DNA from: Burkholderiales bacterium
Lineage (GTDB): Bacteria; Pseudomonadota; Gammaproteobacteria; Burkholderiales; Burkholderiaceae
Assembly (NCBI GenBank): GCA_026225235.1
Contig: JAMFSK010000041.1
Coordinates: forward strand, 1 to 64,000
DNA length: 64,000 bases
Direction of reading: 5' to 3'
Below the pieces are notes generated by a model. That model was not told the origin of the DNA, did not search any database, and was given only the letters and a program-made list of their open reading frames with translations. A program made the position numbers and the translations under genes. Positions 50,703 to 58,866 of this stretch are shown piece after piece (positions within the stretch are counted from its first letter, which is position 1; each line of letters opens with the position of its first letter).

Positions 50703-53700
50703 ATGCAGACCGAAAACGTGACGACGACGTCGCCAGGCCAGTTGCTCGCCGAAGGGGCAGGCCGCCTCGGCAACGCGCCGGGTTCACAGCCGCTTGCACC
50801 TTCGTCGGCCTATGCCGACTACAAGGTGATTCGCCGCAATGGCTCGGTAGTCGCTTTCGAACCGTCGAAGATTGCGATCGCTGTCACGAAGGCATTCCTC
50901 GCCGTGAATGGCGGGCAGGGCGCTGCGTCTGCACGTGTGCGCGAACTGGTCGAGCAGATGACGCAAAGCGTCGTGCGCGCGTTGTTGCGCAGCCGACCGA
51001 ATGGCGGCACCTTCCATATTGAAGATATCCAGGATCAGGTCGAACTCGCCCTGATGCGCGAGGGCGAGCACAACGTCGCGCGCGCCTACGTGCTGTATCG
51101 CGAGAAGCGGTCGCAAGAACGTGCGCACGACACGGAAGTGCTGCCGACCAGTGGCCTGAACGTGCTCGACAACGGTGTCATGCGCCCGCTCGACATGAGT
51201 GCGCTCAAGTCGCTGATCGCCTCGGCCTGCGAAAACCTCGGCGAAGCCGTAAAGCCGGAGCCGATCGTCGCTGAGACGGTGAAGAATCTGTACGACGGCG
51301 TGCCCATCACGCAAGTCTACGATTCGGCGATCCTGGCCTCGCGCACGATGATCGAAAAGGAGCCGGCTTACAGCCAGGCGACCGCGCGCATTCTGCTGCA
51401 CACGATCCGCCGTGAAATCCTCGGCGAGGAAGTGATGCCCGCCGAGATGACGACCCGCTACGCGGAATACTTCCCGCAATTCATCAAGCGCGGCATCGAA
51501 GCTGAACTGCTCGACGAGAAGCTCGCGCAATTCGACCTGAAGCGCATGGGCGCCGCGCTCGACGCGAACCGCGACCTGCAATTCGGCTACCTCGGCCTGC
51601 AGACCCTGTACGACCGCTACTTCCTGCATCACGACGGCGCACGCATCGAACTGCCGCAGGCATTCTTCATGCGTGTGTCGATGGGCCTCGCGCTCAACGA
51701 GATCGACCGCGAAGCGCGCGCGATCGAGTTCTACAACGTGCTGTCGAGCTTCGACTTCATGAGCTCGACGCCGACACTGTTCAACTCGGGCACGCGCCGT
51801 TCGCAACTCTCCTCGTGCTACCTGACGACGATCGCCGACGATCTCGACGGCATCTATGAAGGTCTCAAGGAAAACGCACTGCTCTCAAAATTCGCCGGCG
51901 GCCTGGGTAACGACTGGACGCGCGTGCGCGCGCTCGGTTCGCACATCAAGGGCACCAATGGCAAGTCGCAAGGCGTCGTGCCGTTCCTGAAGGTGGTCAA
52001 CGACACCGCCGTTGCCGTCAATCAGGGTGGCAAGCGCAAGGGCGCGGTCTGCGCCTATCTCGAAACGTGGCACCTCGACATCGAGGAATTCCTCGAGCTG
52101 CGCAAGAACACGGGCGACGATCGCCGTCGCACGCACGACATGAATACCGCGAACTGGATTCCGGACTTGTTCATGAAGCGCGTCCACGAAAACGGCGAAT
52201 GGACACTCTTCTCACCGTCCAACTGCCCGGACCTGCACGACAAGTTTGGCGCCGAGTTCGAAAAAGCCTACGTCGGCTATGAAGAGAAGGTCGCACGCGG
52301 CGAGCTCAAGCTGTTCCGCAAGGTTCCGGCGGCGCAACTCTGGCGCAAGATGCTGGGCATGCTGTTCGAAACCGGCCATCCGTGGATCACATTCAAGGAT
52401 CCGTGCAATGTGCGTTCGCCGCAACAGCACGTCGGCGTGGTCCACTCGTCGAACCTGTGTACGGAAATCACGCTGAACACGAGCGACCAGGAAATCGCGG
52501 TCTGCAACCTCGGCTCGGTCAACCTCGTGGCCCACATGAAGTCGCAGGGCGATGGGCTGGTGCTCGATCACGACAAGCTCAAGAAGACGATTTCGGTGGC
52601 GATGCGCATGCTCGACAACGTGATCGACATCAATTACTACGCGGTCGCCAAGGCACGTAACTCGAACCTCAAGCACCGTCCGGTGGGCCTCGGCATCATG
52701 GGCTTCCAGGACACACTGCATCTGCTGCGCACGCCGTACGCGTCGATGGACGCGGTCGAGTTTGCCGATCGCTCGATGGAAGCGGTCTGCTACTACGCTT
52801 ACTGGGCGTCGACCGAACTCTCCGCCGAGCGCGGCCGCTACTCGAGCTACCGCGGCTCGCTGTGGGATCGCGGCATCCTCCCGCAGGACACCGTCAAGCT
52901 GCTGGCCGACGCACGCGGCGGCTACGTCGAAGTCGACGCATCGAGCACGCTCGACTGGGACACGTTGCGCGGACGCATCGCCGAGCACGGCATGCGCAAC
53001 TCGAACTGCGTGGCCATCGCGCCGACCGCGACGATCTCGAACATCATCGGCGTCTCGGCCTGCATCGAACCGACGTATCAAAACCTCTACGTGAAGTCGA
53101 ACCTGTCGGGCGAGTTCACGGTCGTCAACGAGTACCTAGTGCGTGACCTCAAGGCGCGCGGTCTGTGGGACGAGGTCATGGTGGCCGACCTCAAGTACTT
53201 CGACGGCACGCTCTCGCGCATCGACCGGATCCCGGCCGACTTGCGCAGCATTTATGCGACCGCCTTCGAAGTCGATGCGAAGTGGCTCGTCGAAGCCGCC
53301 TCGCGTCGCCAGAAGTGGATCGACCAGGCTCAGTCGCTCAACATCTATATGGCAGGCGCGTCAGGTAAAAAACTCGACGAGGTCTACAAACTGGCCTGGT
53401 TGCGTGGCCTGAAGACAACGTATTACCTGCGCACGATGTCGGCGACTCACGTCGAGAAGTCGACCTCCGCACACGGCGCGCTGAACTCGGTGCCGAGCGG
53501 TGGCACCTCGAACAGCGGTAACGGTGGCGCGGGTGGCGCGGGTGGCGTGGGTGGTGGCGGTATCGGCCTCGGTGGTTCGGGTGCGATCACCCCCGTCGGC
53601 GGTGGTGTGCTCGCGAGCGCTTCGGCGAGCGCGGCGCCGGCAGGCGCACCGCTTGCGACAGCAGTTGCAACGACTGCTGCATCGAGCCTGGTCTCGATGA

Positions 53701-53798
53701 GCGCAAGCGCGGTGATCAGCGATGACGATATCGCCGGCCCGGTGTGCATGATGCGCCCCGGCGATCCGGGTTTTGACGAGTGCGAAGCCTGCCAGTGA
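50703..53798 (+). CDS. nrdA: Class Ia ribonucleoside-diphosphate reductase, alpha subunit
   Basis: NrdA reduces ribonucleoside diphosphates to deoxy forms, with NrdB supplying the radical. The 1031-residue protein has an N-terminal ATP-cone (about residues 40-130, YKVIRRNGSVVAFEPSKIAI), the allosteric activity site. Active-site residues are Cys372 (SQLSSCYL), Cys586 and Glu588 (NLCTEIT), and Cys601 (VCNLGSVN); Cys1027-x2-Cys1030 in DECEACQ is the C-terminal thiol shuttle. Residues about 924-1007, just before the shuttle, are an unusual Gly- then Ala/Ser-rich stretch. It is under the predicted NrdR control at 50300-50346. Confidence 0.96.
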   Translation: MQTENVTTTSPGQLLAEGAGRLGNAPGSQPLAPSSAYADYKVIRRNGSVVAFEPSKIAIAVTKAFLAVNGGQGAASARVRELVEQMTQSVVRALLRSRPNGGTFHIEDIQDQVELALMREGEHNVARAYVLYREKRSQERAHDTEVLPTSGLNVLDNGVMRPLDMSALKSLIASACENLGEAVKPEPIVAETVKNLYDGVPITQVYDSAILASRTMIEKEPAYSQATARILLHTIRREILGEEVMPAEMTTRYAEYFPQFIKRGIEAELLDEKLAQFDLKRMGAALDANRDLQFGYLGLQTLYDRYFLHHDGARIELPQAFFMRVSMGLALNEIDREARAIEFYNVLSSFDFMSSTPTLFNSGTRRSQLSSCYLTTIADDLDGIYEGLKENALLSKFAGGLGNDWTRVRALGSHIKGTNGKSQGVVPFLKVVNDTAVAVNQGGKRKGAVCAYLETWHLDIEEFLELRKNTGDDRRRTHDMNTANWIPDLFMKRVHENGEWTLFSPSNCPDLHDKFGAEFEKAYVGYEEKVARGELKLFRKVPAAQLWRKMLGMLFETGHPWITFKDPCNVRSPQQHVGVVHSSNLCTEITLNTSDQEIAVCNLGSVNLVAHMKSQGDGLVLDHDKLKKTISVAMRMLDNVIDINYYAVAKARNSNLKHRPVGLGIMGFQDTLHLLRTPYASMDAVEFADRSMEAVCYYAYWASTELSAERGRYSSYRGSLWDRGILPQDTVKLLADARGGYVEVDASSTLDWDTLRGRIAEHGMRNSNCVAIAPTATISNIIGVSACIEPTYQNLYVKSNLSGEFTVVNEYLVRDLKARGLWDEVMVADLKYFDGTLSRIDRIPADLRSIYATAFEVDAKWLVEAASRRQKWIDQAQSLNIYMAGASGKKLDEVYKLAWLRGLKTTYYLRTMSATHVEKSTSAHGALNSVPSGGTSNSGNGGAGGAGGVGGGGIGLGGSGAITPVGGGVLASASASAAPAGAPLATAVATTAASSLVSMSASAVISDDDIAGPVCMMRPGDPGFDECEACQ

Positions 53799-54219
53799 TG
53801 CAGGGCGCGTGAGCTTCGGTTCACGCGCGAGTGCCGTCTGACTTTTTGCGTGGCGACTTTTTTACGCCTCGACTCAGATGGGGTCACTCGCGTTGCAGGG
53901 TCGATCGAGCTTCGATGACCCATGCAACGCGACCTCTCGAGTGGTGTCGCTTCGGGCACTTTGCGTGGTCTCTCATATGAGATACGAGCCACGCTTCAAC
54001 GACACATATCGACGTGTGAACACCTGAGTCCACGATGCTTCTTCACACGACTCGAGACCTCGCTGCGAGGTGCGCATCACGCTGTTGATGATGAGGTGTG
54101 TGAGCGAGTGTTGTAGGAAGGTCGCAGCACGCGAACAAAAACATGGATTTTCATCAGCGAAGTCTTTTAACGCAGATGAAAAGATGGTACAAACCGTTCT
54201 AACTTGAAGGTGAACATTC
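53799..54219. other. Structured gap between nrdA and nrdB
   Basis: About 420 bases with no gene. It holds several self-complementary parts: the 12-bp palindrome tctcatatgaga (53971-53982), an 8-bp inverted repeat cgtgtgaa / ttcacacg (54013-54020 and 54042-54049), and a small hairpin acctcgctgcgaggt (54057-54071). Repeated cgag, ctcg and cacg words occur. It may carry a separate promoter or RNA structure for nrdB. Confidence 0.6.
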
Positions 54220-55449
54220 ATGCTCAACTGGGATGACGAGAACACGGCCGTAACTCCCGCGAGCGGCGAGCAAGCAAAAGCATTGCACGCAAGCGCAGGA
54301 ACAGCCATCGAAACTCGCACTGCATCGACGCCGATCGCAGCTCAGCACGCTTCCCTTCCGCAAGACATCTTCGTGCGCGACATCGCGACGCCTCCCGTAT
54401 CTGACTCGACTGCCGATGTGCCTCCTGTGACTGCCCGCGTGAACGTGGCGGACAAGCGCATCATCAACGGCAAGACCGACGTCAACCAGCTCGTGCCGTT
54501 CAAGTACAAGTGGGCGTGGGAGAAATACTTGGCCGGCTGCGCGAATCACTGGATGCCGCAGGAAGTGAACATGTCGCGTGACATCGCGCTCTGGAAAGAC
54601 CCGAACGGTCTGACCGAAGATGAGCGTCGCCTGGTCAAGCGCAACCTCGGCTTCTTCGTGACAGCGGATTCGCTGGCCGCGAACAACATCGTGCTGGGTA
54701 CCTATCGCCACATCACGGCGCCCGAATGCCGCCAGTTTCTGCTGCGCCAGGCATTCGAGGAAGCGATCCACACGCACGCATACCAATATATTGTCGAGTC
54801 GCTCGGACTCGACGAGAGCGAAATCTTCAACGCGTATCACGAAGTCGATTCGATCCGCGCCAAAGACGAGTTCCTGATCCCGTTTATCACGGTGCTGACT
54901 GATCCGTCGTTCAAGACCGGCACGCCGGAGACCGACCAGCAACTGCTCAAGTCGCTGATCGTGTTTGCCTGCATCATGGAAGGCCTGTTTTTCTACGTCG
55001 GCTTTACGCAGATTCTTGCGCTTGGCCGGCAGAACAAGATGACCGGCGCAGCGGAACAATATCAATACATCCTGCGCGATGAGTCGATGCACTGCAACTT
55101 TGGCATCGACCTGATCAATCAGATCAAGCTTGAAGAACCGCATCTCTGGACGCCCGCGTTTCGCGCTGAGCTCAACGTGATATTCCAGGAAGCGGTGGAA
55201 CTCGAATACCGTTACGCCGAAGATACGATGCCGCGCGGAGTGCTGGGCCTGAACGCTTCGATGTTCAAGAGCTATCTGCGCTTTATCGCCAATCGCCGCT
55301 GTCAGCAGATCGGTCTCGAAGCACTCTTCCCGAACGAGGAAAACCCGTTCCCCTGGATGAGCGAGATGATCGACCTGAAGAAGGAACGTAATTTCTTCGA
55401 GACGCGAGTGATCGAATATCAGACGGGCGGCGCGCTGAACTGGGAATAA
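54220..55449 (+). CDS. nrdB: Class Ia ribonucleoside-diphosphate reductase, beta subunit
   Basis: NrdB holds the di-iron tyrosyl radical cofactor. It has 409 residues. The radical site is recognisable: Glu181-x2-His184 with Tyr188 ([10 protein letters not shown]) and Glu288-x2-His291 ([13 protein letters not shown]); the C-terminus TGGALNWE carries the usual docking end for NrdA. The first 80 or so residues ([20 protein letters not shown] and on) are low-complexity and variable before [20 protein letters not shown]. tgaaggtgaa supplies the ribosome binding site. It is the partner of nrdA upstream. Confidence 0.97.
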   Translation: MLNWDDENTAVTPASGEQAKALHASAGTAIETRTASTPIAAQHASLPQDIFVRDIATPPVSDSTADVPPVTARVNVADKRIINGKTDVNQLVPFKYKWAWEKYLAGCANHWMPQEVNMSRDIALWKDPNGLTEDERRLVKRNLGFFVTADSLAANNIVLGTYRHITAPECRQFLLRQAFEEAIHTHAYQYIVESLGLDESEIFNAYHEVDSIRAKDEFLIPFITVLTDPSFKTGTPETDQQLLKSLIVFACIMEGLFFYVGFTQILALGRQNKMTGAAEQYQYILRDESMHCNFGIDLINQIKLEEPHLWTPAFRAELNVIFQEAVELEYRYAEDTMPRGVLGLNASMFKSYLRFIANRRCQQIGLEALFPNEENPFPWMSEMIDLKKERNFFETRVIEYQTGGALNWE

Positions 55450-55909
55450 GTTCGCCGGGCCCGAAGCGTGACAGAGTTGATTGGGGAGTGTGAGTGCGCC
55501 GGCGTCGCGAGACTGTGGGTCCGCGATGCCGCGCCAACGAGATGTGGAGAAATGGTCGCCTGAATGCAAAGCGCGCCGAGTGGCTTTCGAGCCCCGCACG
55601 ACGATGATAAGCACTTTGCGAGCCCTTCAGTGGGTCGGACCAACTACCCCCGTAATAAAGCCATCCGCGAGGCGGACGGCTTGATCAAACGACTATCGCC
55701 GGCCAGATTGCCGGTTCGTATTTGGCGCGCACAGTCCGGAGTGACCGTGTGCGCCTTGCCGTATTCATTAGCGTAAGCACGTCGAAACGCGTACGCCGAT
55801 GAATGGCCCGCTTCGTAGCGGGTGTGCCTGTGCGCGCACTCTCGGGAAGCGGGTTTTGATGATGGGTGTGGTTTGTTCGACTCTTACTTGAAACCTGAAG
55901 GAGCATAAG
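55450..55909. other. Intergenic region before the histone H1-like gene
   Basis: 460 bases with no convincing gene. The strong ribosome binding site of the next gene (gaaggagc, about 55897-55904) lies at the end, and the last 70 bases are relatively T-rich, where a promoter is likely though no good pair of boxes is seen. No terminator for nrdB is obvious. Confidence 0.55.
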
Positions 55910-56521
55910 ATGGCTACCGCCAAGAAAGCTGCTGCGAAGAAAGCCCCGGCAAAGAAAGTTGCCGTGAAGAAAGTCGCAGCCAAGAAGGTTGCAGTGAAGA
56001 AAGTAGCAGTGAAGAAGGTTGCTGCGAAGAAAGTTGCGGTGAAGAAGGTTGCAGCGAAGAAGGTTGCGACGAAGAAGGTTGCAGCCAAGAAAGTAGCGGC
56101 GAAGAAGGTCGCGCCGGCGAAGAAGGTTGCAGCGAAGAAGGTTGCGACCAAGAAAGTCGCCGCCAAGAAAGTGGCAGCGAAGAAGGTCGTAGCGAAGAAG
56201 GCCGCACCGGCCAAGAAGGCTGCTGCCAAGAAGGCGCCGGCGAAGAAGGCCGCTGCCAAGAAGGCGCCTGCTAAGAAGGCTGCTGCCAAAAAGGCCGCGC
56301 CTGCTAAGAAGGCTGCGCCTGCCAAGAAGGCTGCCGCCAAGAAAGCGCCTGCTGCCAAGAAGGCGCCTGCGAAGAAGGCCGCTGCGAAAAAGGCGGCGGC
56401 TCCTGCCGCCGCTGCCCCTGCAGCGTCTTCCTCGGTCGCACCTGCAGCACCGGCCAACGCGGTGAAGACCGCGCTGAACCCGGCAGCAGCATGGCCGTTC
56501 CCGACCGGCAGCCGTCCTTAA
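55910..56521 (+). CDS. Histone H1-like Ala/Lys-repeat DNA-binding protein
   Basis: The 203-residue protein is almost only Ala, Lys, Val and Pro. Residues about 3-100 repeat units such as VAAKK and VAVKK; about 100-165 repeat AAAKK and APAKK. An Ala/Ser/Pro-rich tail follows, ending AWPFPTGSRP. It resembles the eukaryotic-like histone H1 C-termini found in Burkholderia, Bordetella (BpH1) and AlgP-type proteins, which bind DNA non-specifically and compact or regulate the chromosome. The DNA repeats (15-18 bp, gcagcgaagaaggtt-like) make copy-number change between strains likely. A strong ribosome binding site and its own terminator frame it. Confidence 0.93.
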   Translation: MATAKKAAAKKAPAKKVAVKKVAAKKVAVKKVAVKKVAAKKVAVKKVAAKKVATKKVAAKKVAAKKVAPAKKVAAKKVATKKVAAKKVAAKKVVAKKAAPAKKAAAKKAPAKKAAAKKAPAKKAAAKKAAPAKKAAPAKKAAAKKAPAAKKAPAKKAAAKKAAAPAAAAPAASSSVAPAAPANAVKTALNPAAAWPFPTGSRP

Positions 56522-56587
56522 GCCGTTCGATGCAGCAACTGACGACACGAGGGTGTGTCGCTGATTGAGTAGGCCTACTCGATCTGG

Positions 56588-56622
56588 TCCCGCCGCCGGC
56601 TTGCCGGCAGGCGGGATTTTTT
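56588..56622 (+). terminator. Terminator after the histone H1-like gene
   Basis: tcccgccgccggc (56588-56600) pairs with gccggc and ggcggga (56603-56616) around a TT loop with one bulged A, followed by a T-run to 56622. Confidence 0.92.
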
Positions 56623-56768
56623 ATGCGCCGCTGCTCATAAAAAAAACGGCGCCGCATGGACTGCGCCGCCGTTCGATGCGCACGGGTCGATGAAACCCGT
56701 GGCCGCTTCTCTGATTCTTCTCTGCCTCTTGTATCGGATGACCGTCATCCGATCCCTGCCGGTAGACG

Positions 56769-57245
56769 CTAGTGCGTCACACGCGTCGTGCCGCCGCTCG
56801 AGAGCAGTCGCACGCGATCTCCTGCACGGAACAACTCGCCGGTTTGCTCTTGCGTGATCGCACGCAGGTCGCCGTTGTCGAGCCGCACGGTGAGTTCGAC
56901 ACCATCGCGCGTCGCCACACCATTCTCGATCGCATTGCCCGCGACCGCCCCGGCAATACCCCCGACGATAGCCGTCAGGATCGAGCCGCTGCCGCCACCG
57001 ATCGTGCTGCCTGCGACTGCGCCCAGGGCACCGCCGCCGACCGCACCCAGGCCGCTCGGCTGGCCGCCGTTCGCCTGAATCTTCACCGCCCGCACACTTT
57101 CGAGCGTACCCAGACGAACCGTTTCCTCGCGTTGTGCCGCGCCCGCCGTGTAGACGTCGGGTGACGAGCTGTAGTTCGCACATCCCTGCAATGCCAGTGC
57201 GCCCAGCAACGCGATCGCCGTGGCGACGCGCATGATGCTTTTCAT
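56769..57245 (-). CDS. Glycine-zipper outer membrane lipoprotein (SlyB-like)
   Basis: A 158-residue lipoprotein. The signal peptide ends in the lipobox ALQGC with Cys22 as the lipid anchor. The middle carries a glycine-zipper 2TM stretch (VGGGALGAVAGSTIGGG, then VGGIAGAVAGNAIENG), and the C-terminus binds like a small beta domain (VELTVRLDNGDLRAITQEQT). Related proteins (SlyB/Pcp, YcfJ) sit in the outer membrane and help envelope integrity. I chose ATG 57245 because ggag stands seven bases before it; the open frame reaches up to 57356. It is convergent with the histone H1-like gene. Confidence 0.9.
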   Translation of the reverse strand: MKSIMRVATAIALLGALALQGCANYSSSPDVYTAGAAQREETVRLGTLESVRAVKIQANGGQPSGLGAVGGGALGAVAGSTIGGGSGSILTAIVGGIAGAVAGNAIENGVATRDGVELTVRLDNGDLRAITQEQTGELFRAGDRVRLLSSGGTTRVTH

Positions 57246-57267
57246 ACCATTCTCCATAACCAAAAGA

Positions 57268-58206
57268 TCAGGGCAGTCGATATCCGAACGCCTGATTGAA
57301 TCGTTCAGCGATCTCGTCGCGTGAGAAAGCGTAATTCTGGGGACCTTGTTCGGCAATCTTCAACGCGCCCATCAGGCTCGCGAGACGACCTGTGGTCGCC
57401 CAGTCCCAACCCTGTTCGATGCCGTACAGCAGGCCGCCACGGAACGCATCTCCGCAGCCGGTGGGATCGACGACGCGCGCCGCCTGAACGGCGGGGATGT
57501 CTTCGACGCCACCCGGATGATGAATCCGCGCACCCTGTTCACCGAGCGTCACGATCATCGCCTCGACCTTGGCGGCGATCTCGGCGACTGACCAGCCGGT
57601 CTTGTCGCTGAGGAGTTTTGCCTCGTAGTCGTTGACCGTCACGTAAGTGGCAAGTTCAATCATGCGCTGGAGATCGGCCCCGCTCAGGATCGGCAGGCCC
57701 TGGCCCGGATCGAGAATGAAGGGGATGCCCGCCGCCGCAAACTGTTCGGCGTGCTCGCGCATGCCGTCCAGACCGTCAGGCGCGACGATGCCGAGCGTCA
57801 CCCCTGCTTCCTTGCCGACCGTGTTCAGATGCGATTGCATCATGGCGCCGGGGTGGAAGGCGGTGATCTGGTTGTTGTCGAGATCGGTCGTGATCATGGC
57901 CTGGGCGGTGTACTGCCCGGGCAGCGCGCGCACGTGCGTCGTGCTCAGGCCTAGCGATGCAAACCGCTCGAGATAAGGCTGGGAATCGATCTCACCGACC
58001 GTGCCGACGATGCGTGCATCGCCGCCGAGCATGCGCAGCGAGTAGCCGATATTGCCCGCGCAGCCGCCGAATTCGCGGCGCATGGTGGGCACCAGAAAGC
58101 TCACATTTAGAATGTGCACCTGGTCCGGCAGGATGTGCTCCTTGAACCGGCCTTCAAACGTCATGATGAAGTCGTAGGCAATAGAGCCACAGATCAGCGA
58201 AGCCAA
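57268..58206 (-). CDS. PfkB-family carbohydrate kinase, adenosine kinase-like
   Basis: A 312-residue sugar/nucleoside kinase of the PfkB (ribokinase) family. The first signature GGCAGNIGYSLRMLGGDARI and the C-terminal signature DPTGCGDAFRGGLLYG with the catalytic Asp are visible. It resembles proteins annotated as adenosine kinases in this group; the substrate is not certain. The gene stops 22 bases before the start of the lipoprotein gene on the same strand, and a terminator of tpx lies upstream of its start. Confidence 0.85.
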   Translation of the reverse strand: MASLICGSIAYDFIMTFEGRFKEHILPDQVHILNVSFLVPTMRREFGGCAGNIGYSLRMLGGDARIVGTVGEIDSQPYLERFASLGLSTTHVRALPGQYTAQAMITTDLDNNQITAFHPGAMMQSHLNTVGKEAGVTLGIVAPDGLDGMREHAEQFAAAGIPFILDPGQGLPILSGADLQRMIELATYVTVNDYEAKLLSDKTGWSVAEIAAKVEAMIVTLGEQGARIHHPGGVEDIPAVQAARVVDPTGCGDAFRGGLLYGIEQGWDWATTGRLASLMGALKIAEQGPQNYAFSRDEIAERFNQAFGYRLP

Positions 58207-58225
58207 AATCGAACCTCTTGAATAT

Positions 58226-58249
58226 GAAAAAGCCGCGGTGGCCGCGGCT
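58226..58249 (-). terminator. Terminator downstream of tpx
   Basis: agccgcgg (58231-58238) pairs with ccgcggct (58242-58249). On the minus strand the stem is followed by a run of T (complement of gaaaa at 58226-58230). It separates tpx from the kinase gene. Confidence 0.85.
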
Positions 58250-58348
58250 GAATAAACGCCGACATCCCACTACAGGATATCGGCATCAATATTGGCACCT
58301 GAACCGGTTTTTGAGGGGCCGGCCCCGGTACCGCTCCATCACGAACGA

Positions 58349-58849
58349 TTACTTGAGCGCGGCGAGGGCTGCGTCGTAATTCGGTTCGCTCTTGATTTCA
58401 GGGACCAGTTCAGCGTGCAGGACCTTGTCGTCTTCGTCGAGCACGACCACGGCGCGTGCGGTCAGGCCAGTCAGCGGGCCACTCTTGACGTCGACGCCGT
58501 AGGCCGACTTGAACGCGGGGTCACGGAAGGTCGACAGTGTGATCACGTTGTCGAGGTTCTCGGTCGTGCAGAAACGCGAGGCGGCGAACGGCAGGTCGCC
58601 CGAAATCACCAGTACGACCGTGTTGTCGAGCTTGCCGGCAGCTTCGTTGAACTTGCGCGTGGAAGTCGCGCAGGTCGGCGTGTCGAGGCTCGGCACGATG
58701 TTGAGGACCTTGCGCTTGCCCGCGAAGTCGGCGAGCTTGACGTCGGCAAGGGTCTTGCCGACCAGCGAGAAGGCCGGGGCTTGCTGGCCGGTGGCCGGGA
58801 AGGTCCCGCCGACATCGATCGGGTTGCCGCCGAGGGTAACTTGACTCAT
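58349..58849 (-). CDS. tpx: Thiol peroxidase Tpx
   Basis: Tpx is an atypical 2-Cys peroxiredoxin that reduces peroxides, in the periplasm or cytoplasm, with thioredoxin. The 166-residue protein has the peroxidatic Cys60 in [15 protein letters not shown] and the resolving Cys94 in [27 protein letters not shown] is the family N-terminal part. No signal peptide is seen, so it is probably cytoplasmic. It lies 17 bases after the stop of the DUF3426 gene, so the two may share a transcript. Confidence 0.95.
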   Translation of the reverse strand: MSQVTLGGNPIDVGGTFPATGQQAPAFSLVGKTLADVKLADFAGKRKVLNIVPSLDTPTCATSTRKFNEAAGKLDNTVVLVISGDLPFAASRFCTTENLDNVITLSTFRDPAFKSAYGVDVKSGPLTGLTARAVVVLDEDDKVLHAELVPEIKSEPNYDAALAALK

Positions 58850-58866
58850 TGCTCTGCTCCGCCTGT

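Noticed and set aside
50590-50721. A 43-codon frame with a hydrophobic start overlapping the nrdA start
   Set aside because: No ribosome binding site or similarity seen, and its start lies within other overlapping short frames.
54002-54017. A third NrdR-like site acacatatcgacgtgt in front of nrdB
   Set aside because: Only the outer acac and gtgt fit; the centre does not match and no second box stands at 31 bp.
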